Source: Treponema sp.
GTDB lineage: Bacteria; Spirochaetota; Spirochaetia; Treponematales; Treponemataceae
Length of the DNA: 64,000 nt
NCBI GenBank assembly: GCA_024400915.1
Contig: JAKSLX010000010.1
Span: 37,905-101,904, forward strand
Direction: 5' to 3'
The notes beneath the pieces were generated by a model that was not told where the DNA came from, searched no databases, and saw nothing but the letters and a program-made list of their open reading frames with translations. This document shows positions 27,617 to 36,134 of this stretch, one piece after another. The position numbers were made by a program, and so were the translations under genes. The stretch's first letter is position 1; each line of letters opens with the position of its first letter.

Positions 27617-29385
27617 GAAATAGACGCTCAGATATAAAGTTATCTGTTTTGATTGTGAGTTACAATGAAGAAAAATTTCTCGAAGAGTGTTTTGATTCAA
27701 TTCTTAATCAAAAAGTAGATTTTGAGTATGAAGTTATCGTTGGTGATGACGGTTCTTCTGATAACTCAATAAGTATTATAAAAAGTTATGAGCATAAGTT
27801 TAAGCATTTTAAATATTTCATACAAGATAGGGAACCTGGGTTAAATAAGTCGAATGTAATTGCCTCAATAAGAGCATCAAATGTTGTGTTTAAAGCTATT
27901 TCAATGTCTGAAGGACAATATCTGAATGTTGTAAGTGGAGATGATTATTTTATAGATAAGACTTTTTATCAAAAATCAATTAATTTTTTAGATAATCATA
28001 AATCATATTCTGCTTATATTTCAAGTTTTTGCATGACATATCCAGATGGCTCTGTTGAAGACTATGTAATTACAAGCAAAAAAAGATTCTCATTTTGGTA
28101 TAAACAGTATGTTCATCTTAGTTGCTTTGTTTTTAAGAATTTAAAAAATGATAATGTTCTATTAAATTCGTTTTGTGATGATTGTGGTCTTCAGTATTCA
28201 ATTGGATTGAATGGGAAATTGAAATACACAGAGGATGTTACATTTGCATATAGACAAAGAGAAAAATCTATAATGCATTCCAATGATAGGGAAGAATTGG
28301 ATATATGTGAAATGATGCTTTTCCAAGATATCCTAAATAAAAAGCTACCTTCTCTATCAAAATCTTTTGCATTCTTTAAATTGTACATTCTTTCTTTATT
28401 GCATTTTAAAGGTCCTTTTTTATCTCTTTATGGTAAACGAGGGCGATTAGATGAAGAAAAGTATCAAAAGTATACATCTTTCTTTTCAAAATTCGGGAAT
28501 GATTTGATAGGAAGTCTTATCAGACCCAATGAGAAAGAAGCCAAGTTATTACTGCATAAAGTGAATGAAAGAATTTTAACAGTTGATTGGGATTTTTATG
28601 CTTCAAATTTTATCATTTTTCTTTTTATAAAAAAATTAATACTGAGAACCTTGAATAAAACTAGATTCAAGATATTAAGTAAGCTCATGATATCAAATAA
28701 GCTTAAATCGTATAAGAATAAAAAAATCATTAAAAAGTTTTCAAAATATGAAAAAAAACATTTCTGTTTTGCTCATAATATTGATTCTGAGTATTTGAAG
28801 GGAGAGGACTTTTCGTTTTCTTATATCTGTGGTTGGGCATGCATAAAAAATAATAAGGATGTTTTGAATACTGAAAAATGGATTTCTTATAATGGAAAAT
28901 ATGAAAAAATGAAATCTGTAAGAAGATCTGATGTTCGAAAAGTATTAGACTTAGATTCAGTAAATACAGGTTTTGAATTCAAAACAGCTGAGGCTATAAA
29001 AGATTATGATATAGTTCTTGTTGATAAGAAAAATAAAACTCTTTATTTTCAACCTATGAGTAGGGAATTGAATGTTTCGGATTTTATTACAAAAAAAGTG
29101 GATATAAAATATTCAATCGATAAAGTGAAAATTTCAGATTTAAAAACAGAGATTACGGGATGGGCAATTTTTGGTGATTCCGAAAGTGAAGTGTGTGTTG
29201 AGTCTAACGGAAAATTTTATGTAACGGAGAAACTTTTGCGTCCAGATGTCAGGAAAGCTTTTTCAGAAGAGTTAGATAGAGAAGATGTGGGGTTTAGTTT
29301 TAGACTTAATATGAAAATCGATGTTTATTGTATTGTACTTGTGAATAGAAAGGATAAGATAATTTATAAAGGGAGGGCAATATGA
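27613..29385 (+). CDS. GT2 glycosyltransferase with two C-terminal accessory repeats
   Basis: A 590-residue protein starting at GTG 27613, overlapping the isomerase stop. The N-terminal ~230 residues are GT2: KLSVLIVSYNEEKFLEECF, GDDGSSDNS, VVSGDDYFI. A basic linker follows. The C terminus contains two tandem modules of about 75-80 residues, both with GWA, a glycine/asparagine-rich strand, an R-x-DVRK helix, a GF-x-F strand and a final IVLV(D/N)(K/R)K strand; the second begins ITGWAIFGDSESE. An orphan copy of this module remains at 35283-35498. Such modules often accompany rhamnan-type glycosyltransferases. The substrate is unknown. Base composition is very AT-rich. Confidence 0.8.
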   Translation: MRNRRSDIKLSVLIVSYNEEKFLEECFDSILNQKVDFEYEVIVGDDGSSDNSISIIKSYEHKFKHFKYFIQDREPGLNKSNVIASIRASNVVFKAISMSEGQYLNVVSGDDYFIDKTFYQKSINFLDNHKSYSAYISSFCMTYPDGSVEDYVITSKKRFSFWYKQYVHLSCFVFKNLKNDNVLLNSFCDDCGLQYSIGLNGKLKYTEDVTFAYRQREKSIMHSNDREELDICEMMLFQDILNKKLPSLSKSFAFFKLYILSLLHFKGPFLSLYGKRGRLDEEKYQKYTSFFSKFGNDLIGSLIRPNEKEAKLLLHKVNERILTVDWDFYASNFIIFLFIKKLILRTLNKTRFKILSKLMISNKLKSYKNKKIIKKFSKYEKKHFCFAHNIDSEYLKGEDFSFSYICGWACIKNNKDVLNTEKWISYNGKYEKMKSVRRSDVRKVLDLDSVNTGFEFKTAEAIKDYDIVLVDKKNKTLYFQPMSRELNVSDFITKKVDIKYSIDKVKISDLKTEITGWAIFGDSESEVCVESNGKFYVTEKLLRPDVRKAFSEELDREDVGFSFRLNMKIDVYCIVLVNRKDKIIYKGRAI

Positions 29386-29558
29386 ATGTAAATAAACTTC
29401 CTTATATATTTTACTGTCGCAATACTTGCTTACATTTTTTTTATGTGTTATTTGAAAATTTTTGTTTTTCATCAAGTTTTGCGACTATTAGTATATCATC
29501 TATTGATGATGAAATAGGCTCGATTTTCAATCAATTCCAAATTAAGGAGGGAATATAA
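29382..29558 (+). CDS. Possible 58-residue protein filling the gap before KASIII
   Basis: An open frame of 58 codons starts at ATG 29382, overlapping the preceding stop (ATGA), and ends with TAA immediately before the next gene's ATG at 29559. A GGGAGGG site precedes the start and GGAGGG precedes the next gene. The protein (beginning MNVNKLPYIFYCRN) has no domain I recognise and is rich in Phe, Ser and Ile. The perfect fit between neighbours argues for translation, but it could equally be decayed sequence that happens to stay open. Confidence 0.35.
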   Translation: MNVNKLPYIFYCRNTCLHFFYVLFENFCFSSSFATISISSIDDEIGSIFNQFQIKEGI

Positions 29559-30602
29559 ATGCATACAATAATACATAATGCAAGAATAGTTGGGGTAAGT
29601 TGCGTTATTCCAAAAAAATCAAAATCTTTATATGACGAACCGAATCTTTATGAAGGGAACCAAAAGAAAATTAAAAGAGTTATTGAATCAAGTGGTTTTT
29701 TAAATAGGAGAGTTGCAGATGCGAATGTTACTACGAGTGATTTATGTTTTAAGGCTGCAGAAGATTTGCTTTCAAATTTACAGATCAACAAATCTGAAAT
29801 AGATGCTTTGCTATTTATAAGTTATACGCCAGATTATTTAATGCCTGCAACCTCCTATGTTTTACACAACCGTCTTGGGCTTTCTGAAAATTGTATATGT
29901 ATGGATATTCCACAGGCCTGCAGTGGTTATGAAATTGGATTGTATCAAGCAGGAAATCTTATAAATAATGGTTGTAACAATGTATTACTTTTGGTCGGTG
30001 ATACATTCAGTAAGTTTTCAGATATGTTTAGTAATAATTCTGCTCCGGTTTTTGGGGATTCTGGAACAGCGACTTTAATAACAAAGGATGAATCAGCAAA
30101 TCCTTGGTATTTCAATATTAAAACAGATAGCTCTGGATATGATGCTTTAATTTGTAAGAATGGTGGTTTTAGAAATCCTGTCTCAAAGGAAAAATTCTAT
30201 GAAGATGGTTCATTTAAGTATGAATCCAAAATGGATGGTGCAAGAGTTTTTGATTTTACAATGAAGCGTGTAAAAGATTCTATAATCGAAACTATGAGTT
30301 TTGCAAATACTTCTGAAAATGAATTAGATTTTTTAGTGCTTCATCAAGCAAATAAAATGATTATGCAAAACATTGCAAATGAACTGAATTTCCCTGAAGA
30401 GAAAGTTCCAATTGGTACTATGACAGAATTTGGGAATCAATGCGGGGCATCGATTCCCTGTACTTTTAGTTATAAATTAAATAATAAACTACAGAATCAA
30501 AATAATCGTGTACTTTTAAGTGGTTTTGGAGTTGGATTAAGTTGGGCAACTTGTGTTGTTGATTTAAATAAAATTTATTGTTCAGAATTAATTGAATACT
30601 AA
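29559..30602 (+). CDS. Beta-ketoacyl-ACP synthase III-like (FabH family)
   Basis: A 347-residue thiolase-fold enzyme with the KASIII triad: Cys in DIPQACSGYEIG, His in LVLHQANKM, and Asn in FGNQCGASIP. It would condense an acyl-CoA starter with malonyl-ACP. It is followed by an acyl carrier protein, an SDR and a GNAT, and lies within a polysaccharide locus next to amino-sugar genes, so it is unlikely to be the housekeeping FabH. The likely product is acetoacetyl-ACP for an N-acyl decoration of the sugar; this is inference. AAGGAGGGA lies upstream of the start. Confidence 0.85.
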   Translation: MHTIIHNARIVGVSCVIPKKSKSLYDEPNLYEGNQKKIKRVIESSGFLNRRVADANVTTSDLCFKAAEDLLSNLQINKSEIDALLFISYTPDYLMPATSYVLHNRLGLSENCICMDIPQACSGYEIGLYQAGNLINNGCNNVLLLVGDTFSKFSDMFSNNSAPVFGDSGTATLITKDESANPWYFNIKTDSSGYDALICKNGGFRNPVSKEKFYEDGSFKYESKMDGARVFDFTMKRVKDSIIETMSFANTSENELDFLVLHQANKMIMQNIANELNFPEEKVPIGTMTEFGNQCGASIPCTFSYKLNNKLQNQNNRVLLSGFGVGLSWATCVVDLNKIYCSELIEY

Positions 30603-30623
30603 AAATAAAAAGAGGTATAAAAA

Positions 30624-30845
30624 ATGACAAAAGAAACATTTATTGAAAAATTTATCGACATTCTTCAAACTGAAGATTCTATTACAATGGATTCCATCCT
30701 TGATGATATAGAGGAATGGGATTCTCTTTCTACTTTGGCAACTGTAAGTTGGTTTATTTCAGAAGGAAAAAAAGAAGTAACTACGAAAGTTTTATCTGAA
30801 TGTGTGAAAGTTTCTGATATTGCAAAATTGATGGGAATAGATTGA
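30624..30845 (+). CDS. Dedicated acyl carrier protein
   Basis: A 73-residue acidic protein with the phosphopantetheine attachment Ser in EEWDSLSTLA, the usual D-S-L context. The size and helical character match ACPs. It sits between a KASIII-like enzyme and a short-chain reductase, so it probably carries the acyl intermediate of this local pathway. AGAGG lies eleven bases ahead of the ATG, and the stop overlaps the next start (TGATG). Confidence 0.87.
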   Translation: MTKETFIEKFIDILQTEDSITMDSILDDIEEWDSLSTLATVSWFISEGKKEVTTKVLSECVKVSDIAKLMGID

Positions 30846-31591
30846 TGGCTCTTTTTTCGCAAAATGATTTTTTTATTGTAACTGGAGCAAGTTCTGGAAT
30901 AGGTAAAGCTACCGCATTAAAACTCATTGAAGAAGGTGCATCAGTTGTCGGAATTGCAAGAAGTTTAGGAAAATTAGAACAAGTAAAGTTTGAATGTTGT
31001 GATACAGAACGATTTTTTGTTGAGCAATGTGATTTAAATGTTCATTTAGAAAACATGAATGTATATTTAAAAAACTTAAAAGATAAATATGGCAAATTTT
31101 CTGGATTGGCATATTGTGCAGGTTCTATTTTACTAAAACCCTCTGCAATAACAGAGTATAGAGAGTGCTTAGATTTGTTCAATACAAATTATTTTGCACC
31201 TTTAATGATGGTAAAATCATTTTGTGATAAGCGCATTTGTGAAGCTGGAAAGGCATCAGCAGTTGCTGTAGCAAGTGCTGATGCCTTTCTCAGAGAGAAA
31301 GGACTCAGCATATATAGTGGAACGAAAGCTGCATTGCAGGCGAGTCTTTCTACTATGGCGAAAGAAGTTGCACAACGTGGAATCAGAATCAATACTGTAA
31401 GTCCAAGTGATATAAAAACTCCTATGACGATGAACGATGATATGCAAAATCTTAGACAGGGAAGAGAAGAACTTTATCCTTTAGGTTATGGTGAAGCTGA
31501 AGATGTTGCAAATCTAATAGTATTCTTATTGAGTTCAAAAGCGAAATGGCTTACTGGTCATGATTACATTGCTGATTGCGGAACATTTTAG
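30845..31591 (+). CDS. Short-chain dehydrogenase, probable 3-ketoacyl-ACP reductase
   Basis: A 248-residue SDR. TGASSGIGKATAL binds the cofactor, AYCAG replaces the usual NNAG, Ser lies in AVASADAF, and YSGTKAALQ has the catalytic Tyr and Lys; VSPSDIKTPM and a final DYIADCG follow. I start at ATG 30845, overlapping the ACP stop, rather than TTG 30842. In this setting it likely reduces a 3-ketoacyl-ACP from the KASIII to the 3-hydroxyacyl form. A role as a sugar reductase cannot be excluded. Confidence 0.82.
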   Translation: MALFSQNDFFIVTGASSGIGKATALKLIEEGASVVGIARSLGKLEQVKFECCDTERFFVEQCDLNVHLENMNVYLKNLKDKYGKFSGLAYCAGSILLKPSAITEYRECLDLFNTNYFAPLMMVKSFCDKRICEAGKASAVAVASADAFLREKGLSIYSGTKAALQASLSTMAKEVAQRGIRINTVSPSDIKTPMTMNDDMQNLRQGREELYPLGYGEAEDVANLIVFLLSSKAKWLTGHDYIADCGTF

Positions 31592-31601
31592 GGAAAAATC
31601 T

Positions 31602-32138
31602 ATGGGTGGAAAAATAATACAGGAAAAATTAATTGGAAAATATGTAACACTTCGAGAAGTAAGAGAGGATGATGCTGATTTTATCTTAAAGCTTCGTTGT
31701 GATGAAAAGAAAAGTAAGTTTCTTCATAAAACAGAATTTGATATTGAGAATCAAAAAAAGTACATAAAAAGTTATTTTGAAAAATCAGATGAATGGTATT
31801 TTATTTCAGAAGATAAAGATGGTAATCCCATTGGAACTTATAGAATTTATGATTTGAGACAAAACAGTTTCTGTATTGGTAGCTGGCTTATGGTTGAAGG
31901 CACTACAGCCGAGCAAAGCTTTGAAACTGACTATTTAGTCAGAATGTATGGATTTGATGTTCTTGGTTTTAATAAGATTCATTTTGATGTACGAAAAGGA
32001 AATAAAAAAGTTCTTCGTTATCACAAAAGTCTTGGAGCCATTCAGACTGGAGATACAGAACTTGATATACTTTTTGAAATATCAAAATATGATTATTTAA
32101 ATAATTCAAAATTAATGGTCAAAAGCCTTGGATTATAA
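31602..32138 (+). CDS. GNAT-family N-acyltransferase
   Basis: A 178-residue RimJ/RimL-type GNAT. The N terminus reads GKYVTLREVREDDADFILKLR, and the later FGFDVLGFNKIHFDVRKGN-like region, with NKKVLRYHKSLGAIQ, is the acyl-CoA/ACP-binding end. ATG 31602 follows AGGGAAAAAT; longer in-frame readings run back into the SDR gene. It ends the KASIII-ACP-SDR series. I infer that it transfers the acyl group made there to the amine of the dTDP-3-amino sugar. Plain acetyl transfer is the alternative. Confidence 0.78.
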   Translation: MGGKIIQEKLIGKYVTLREVREDDADFILKLRCDEKKSKFLHKTEFDIENQKKYIKSYFEKSDEWYFISEDKDGNPIGTYRIYDLRQNSFCIGSWLMVEGTTAEQSFETDYLVRMYGFDVLGFNKIHFDVRKGNKKVLRYHKSLGAIQTGDTELDILFEISKYDYLNNSKLMVKSLGL

Positions 32139-32315
32139 TGAGATGTGTATTAACAAGTTTATTTAATGTTTTAGGCTAAGTCCTGAAATTGTGTTGATGC
32201 CATTAGAAAATCTATGACTTAAGACCTAGAGGGACATTTTTTCTACAATCGGTAGCATTTATTGAAAATATTTTCATAAAAGCAACATTTTGTACGGACA
32301 GGGATGTGTTTTATT

Positions 32316-32418
32316 TATCCTTATTTTAATGAAATAAGGATAAATATTTTGGGAATTATTGATTATGGTAATTGGCCATACGGCAGGTGTTTTTGATTTA
32401 TTTCACATTGGACATAAA
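32316..32418 (+). repeat. Duplicated leader palindrome and tagD 5' end, copy 1 (truncated)
   Basis: The segment contains a 27-base palindrome (32316-32342, arms TATCCTTATTT/AAATAAGGATA) and then the first ~18 codons of a cytidylyltransferase gene from ATG 32365 (MVIGHTAGVFDLFHIGH), nearly identical to 36081-36134. The frame then runs into gtrA sequence and stops. Together with copy 2 at 36017 it forms direct repeats around the gtr cassette. The preceding gap (32139-32315) holds no recognised gene. Confidence 0.8.
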
Positions 32419-32803
32419 GTTCTTAAAATTTCTATTAGTAGGTGTATTTAATACATTAGTGGGAGCGGGAATTATGTTTGTTCTATATAACATTTTTCAT
32501 TGTTCTTATTGGTTTTCCTCATCTTGTAACTATATTTTTGGAGGAGTTATTAGTTTTATTTTGAATAAAGTTTTTACATTTAAAAATAATGAAAAAAGTT
32601 TTAAACAGATTGCTTTATTTATCTTAAATTTGGTTTTTTGCTATTTGATTGCATATATACTTGCTAAAATTTTAATTTTCAAACTTTTTGAAACTTCAAC
32701 AGAAGGCTTAAAAACTAATATTGCAATGGTTGGTGGTATGATTTTGTACACAGGACTTAATTATTTAGGACAGCGTTTTTTAGTATTTGGAGGAGAAAAA
32801 TGA
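32408..32803 (+). CDS. gtrA: GtrA-family flippase-like membrane protein
   Basis: About 131 residues with four transmembrane helices and the GtrA opening KFLKFLLVGVFNTLVGAG. GtrA proteins are thought to flip a polyprenyl-phosphate-linked sugar made by GtrB. The original N terminus seems to have been replaced: the bases upstream are a duplicated tagD 5' end in another frame. The best remaining start is TTG 32408; a TTG at 32372 would add residues encoded out of frame by tagD sequence. Translation may depend on coupling to the truncated tagD frame starting at 32365. The gtrB gene begins at the GtrA stop. Confidence 0.78.
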   Translation: MDIKFLKFLLVGVFNTLVGAGIMFVLYNIFHCSYWFSSSCNYIFGGVISFILNKVFTFKNNEKSFKQIALFILNLVFCYLIAYILAKILIFKLFETSTEGLKTNIAMVGGMILYTGLNYLGQRFLVFGGEK

Positions 32804-33766
32804 TACCTGTTTTATATATTGTAATTCCATGTTTTAATGAAGAAAAAGTTTTGCCAATTACAAGTGTAGAGTTCTTGACAAAAATGAAAAAAATGTGTAT
32901 GGGGGGGGGTGATTTCTGATAAGTCTAGAATTCTTTTTGTAAATGATGGTTCAAAAGATTCTACATGGAATATTATTTGCGATTTATCAAAACAAGATGA
33001 ACATTTTATTGGAATATCTCAAAGTAGAAATAGAGGACATCAGAACGCAGTTTTAGCGGGTCTTATGGAAGCAAAAGATAAGTGTGATATTACAATATCA
33101 ATTGATTGTGATGGTCAAGACGACATAAATGCAATGGACAAAATGGTTGAAGAGTATATTAATGGTTCTGATATCGTTTATGGAGTTAGATCGCAGCGAA
33201 AGACAGATACTTTTTTTAAAAGAGTAACTGCTGAAGGTTTTTATAAAGTTTTAAATTGGATGGGAGCGGAAGTGGTTTATAATCATGCTGATTATAGATT
33301 GATTTCGAACAAAGTTTTACAGGAATTTGCAAATTTTAGAGAAGTTAATTTGTTTTTAAGAGGTTTAATACCTTTAGTTGGTTTTAAAAGCTCAAGTGTT
33401 TTTTATGAAAGACATGAACGTATTGCCGGGGAGTCTCATTATCCGCTTTCAAAAATGATTCATCTTGCATGGGATGGTATTACAAGTTTAAGTGTAAAAC
33501 CTCTTCACATGATTATTACACTTGGAATTATCGTTGCTCTTCTTAGTTTTGTGTGTGTTATTTGGTCAATAGTTTTTCAAATTATTGGAAAAACTATTCC
33601 TGGTTGGGCAAGTATGATAAGCATCATGTCTTTTTTAGGTGGAGTTCAATTAATTTCCATTGGAGTAATTGGTGAATATGTTGGGAAAATCTATATGGAA
33701 GTAAAACAACGACCTAGATATATCATAAGTAAAAGAACGGAGCAGTTAAATGCAGAAAATAGATAA
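32802..33766 (+). CDS. gtrB: GtrB-like polyprenyl-phosphate glycosyltransferase, out of frame at a G9 tract
   Basis: Translation from ATG 32802 gives a proper GT2 start (VLYIVIPCFNEEKVLP) but stops after about 38 codons, just past a run of nine G at 32901-32909. The rest of the enzyme is open one frame over: ISDKSRILFVNDGSKDST, SIDCDGQDD, then two C-terminal transmembrane helices (IITLGIIVALLSFVCVIW and the GGVQLISIGVIGEYVG segment) typical of GtrB/DPM1-like proteins. Eight or eleven G would restore one 320-residue frame. As read, the gene is OFF unless translation restarts near GTG 32909. It would load glucose or another sugar onto undecaprenyl phosphate. It overlaps the next gene by 17 bases. 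Confidence 0.8.
32901..32909 (+). repeat. Homopolymeric G9 tract within gtrB
   Basis: Nine consecutive G in an otherwise very AT-rich gene, exactly where the two halves of the GtrB frame separate. Such tracts are classic slipped-strand switching sites. A sequencing miscount of one base would give the same picture. Confidence 0.85.
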
Positions 33767-35261
33767 TAAGTACAATTTTGATATTTTTAGATTTATAGCA
33801 ATTATAAGTTTGATATTCTTTGTAATTGCCCATGGATATTTGTTTTTCAATTCTCTTTATAGTCATGATTCATTGTTAATTTATCAAGATGATTTTGCTT
33901 GGCAAATATCATTGGGAAGATTTTTTCAGCCACTTTATTTGAAGTTTAGAGGGGGGATAACTTCCCCTGTTTTAATAGGAGTTTTATCATATTTTTTTAC
34001 GTTGGGATTTATAGTCCTTACATGCAATATATTTAGTTTTCAAGATAGACTATCATGTTTTTTTTATAGTGGAGTAATTGTTTTATCAACATCTTTTATT
34101 CTAGCAAACGCCACATACATTCCTTGGAGTGATATTTATATGCTGTCATTGCTATTGGCTGGTTTTGGGGCATATTTGCTTATAAGAAAAGAAAATGTTT
34201 TATCTTACATTTTGGCAATTATATCATTTATAATAAGTTTAGGTTTATATCAAGCATATATTCAGGTAGCAGTATTAATATTATTTATTGAAGTTTTTAG
34301 TTTTCTGCTTGATGATAGTATATCTAGTAAAAAACTATATAGAAAAATATTAAAGTTTTTAAGTTCGTTATTAATATCATTTATCTTATATTTAATTCTT
34401 TTTAGATGTGTATTGAGATTCACAAATATTACTGCTCATAATGGTTATAATGGTCCTGCAGGTCTGGGAAATTTTGGTAGTATTCATAATTTTTTAATCT
34501 ACTTTGCAGGAATTTATAAATATGTATTCAAGTATTTATTGAATCCAATTGGTACTCATATCCGATTAACTTCTGTTCTCTATTTCTTATTATTGATTGC
34601 ATCAGGGGTTACTTTAGTATTGCGAATAAAAGGAAAATCATATTCAAAAGTTCATATTTTTCTTTTAATAATTTCTTTGCTTATTTTTCCATTATCTTTT
34701 AATTTTATTTATCTGATGACAAAAGGAATGATTCATGAATTGATGACCTATTCATTTACAATTGTACAATGTATTCCTCTTGTTTTGTTGATAGGCTGTG
34801 ATTGCACAAAAATAAAAAAAATCTGCCTATATTGTATTTTTTGTATTTATGGGATGTTAATTTTTGATAAATTAATTTTTTCTAATCAATGTTATTTAAA
34901 AAAGGATTTAGAGCAAAAATCTACATTATCGATTGTTACACGCATAATAGATAGAATAGAACAAACTGATGGATATAAACAATTTGAAACACCTGTAGTC
35001 TTCATTGGAAGTATAGAAAAAAACCCTACTTTAATAAAAAAACGGTCAGGATTTAATTATAGAGGGGGTGGTAATAATGGATGGTCAACAGTTACTTATA
35101 GTTTATATGCATATTTAGATCGATATTTGTCTTATCCGATTGTTAGAGTTTTTTCAGAAGTTCCTGATTTTATATATTCAGAGTTAACAGTATTTCCTGA
35201 TAGAAGTTGTTCAAAAGTTATTGATGGAGTTTTATATATAAAACTTTCTGAATATCCTTAA
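33750..35261 (+). CDS. GtrII/GtrC-like membrane glucosyltransferase
   Basis: A 503-residue polytopic protein with about ten hydrophobic helices. The segment after the first helix, SHDSLLIYQDDFAWQISLGR followed by RFFQPLYLKFRGG, resembles the glucosyl transferase GtrII family, which moves a sugar from the polyprenyl carrier to the O-antigen on the periplasmic side. The C-terminal ~110 residues are soluble and less conserved. Placed directly after gtrA and gtrB, overlapping gtrB, it completes a three-gene serotype-type modification cassette. Its sugar specificity is unknown. Confidence 0.75.
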   Translation: MQKIDNKYNFDIFRFIAIISLIFFVIAHGYLFFNSLYSHDSLLIYQDDFAWQISLGRFFQPLYLKFRGGITSPVLIGVLSYFFTLGFIVLTCNIFSFQDRLSCFFYSGVIVLSTSFILANATYIPWSDIYMLSLLLAGFGAYLLIRKENVLSYILAIISFIISLGLYQAYIQVAVLILFIEVFSFLLDDSISSKKLYRKILKFLSSLLISFILYLILFRCVLRFTNITAHNGYNGPAGLGNFGSIHNFLIYFAGIYKYVFKYLLNPIGTHIRLTSVLYFLLLIASGVTLVLRIKGKSYSKVHIFLLIISLLIFPLSFNFIYLMTKGMIHELMTYSFTIVQCIPLVLLIGCDCTKIKKICLYCIFCIYGMLIFDKLIFSNQCYLKKDLEQKSTLSIVTRIIDRIEQTDGYKQFETPVVFIGSIEKNPTLIKKRSGFNYRGGGNNGWSTVTYSLYAYLDRYLSYPIVRVFSEVPDFIYSELTVFPDRSCSKVIDGVLYIKLSEYP

Positions 35262-35282
35262 TAATATACGACATCTATACGA

Positions 35283-35498
35283 GATTTGGCTTTTTGTGAT
35301 GATTCAGATGTTGAAATTTGCATTGAATCAAATGGGAAAATATATGAAACAACAAAAATAAGTAGACCTGATGTTTATCAAGTTTTTTCGGAAGATTTAA
35401 ATTCCGATATGGTCGGATTTGAGATTAAACTTCCGCATAGGATTACTAGTTATTCTCTTGTTTTAGTAAACAAAAAATTGAAAATTATATACAGATAA
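35283..35498 (+). pseudogene. Orphan fragment of GT C-terminal accessory module
   Basis: About 71 codons reading LAFCDDSDVEICIESNGKIY and onward closely follow the last repeat of the GT at 27613 (GDSESEVCVESNGKFY, RPDV, VGF, LVLVNKK). There is no proper start, and nothing of the N-terminal transferase precedes it. I read it as the 3' remnant of a lost glycosyltransferase paralogue, left after recombination between gtrC and the next gene. Confidence 0.7.
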
Positions 35499-35518
35499 TA
35501 AGAGGTTTTGTTCAGATT

Positions 35519-35969
35519 ATGATTCATCCTACTTCAGATGTGAAATCTCCATTTATAGGTGAGAATACAAATATTTGGCAATTTTGCGTTGTGTTTCTTG
35601 AGGCCAAGATTGGTTCTAATTGTAATATCTGTGCTAATGTTTTAATTGAGAATGATGTATTAATAGGTAATAATGTAACAGTAAAAAGTGGTGTGCAAAT
35701 ATGGGATGGTGTTATTGTTGAAGACAATGCTTTTATTGGACCTAATGTTACTTTTACTAATGATTTGTTTCCTCGTTCAAAAAATGATAATTGGGTCTTA
35801 TCTAAAACTATTGTAAAAAAAGGAGCTTCTATTGGAGCAAATGCAACTGTTATGTGGAATCTCTATTGGTGAAAACTCAATGATTGGTGCAGGAAGTGTA
35901 GTTACTAAAAGTATCCCTGATAATGAGCTTTGGTATGGTAATCCTGCTAGATTTGTTAAAAAATTATGA
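35519..35969 (+). pseudogene. Frameshifted sugar N-acetyltransferase, left-handed beta-helix (FdtC-like)
   Basis: From ATG 35519 the protein reads MIHPTSDVKSPFIGENTN and continues with hexapeptide turns (IGSNCNIC, IENDVLIG, FIGPNVTFTNDLFPR), the pattern of FdtC/WxcM-type 3-N-acyltransferases. After IGANATV the frame is lost and stops at WNLYW. One frame over it resumes CGISIGENSMIGAGSVVTKS and ends at 35969. A two-base deletion (or one-base insertion) near 35850 explains this. The intact enzyme would acetylate dTDP-Fuc3N/Qui3N, the product predicted for the genes at 26107 and 27221. Confidence 0.8.
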
Positions 35970-36016
35970 CTTTTAGCGTTATGAGAAATTTATAAATTGT
36001 TATTGTTTTTTAGATA

Positions 36017-36134
36017 TATCTTTATTTTAATAAAATAAAGATATATAAATAAAGATATATATTTTTGGAAATTATTGATTATGGTAATTGGCTATACTGC
36101 AGGTGTTTTTGATTTATTTCACATTGGTCATTTG
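36017..36134 (+). repeat. Leader palindrome and tagD 5' end, copy 2 (intact gene)
   Basis: A 27-base palindrome at 36017-36043 (arms TATCTTTATTT/AAATAAAGATA) lies ahead of the cytidylyltransferase start at 36081. It matches copy 1 at 32316, and where copy 1 has a C-G pair in the stem copy 2 has T-A, so the pairing is kept. From 36067 to 36134 the two copies differ at only about four positions. Confidence 0.78.
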
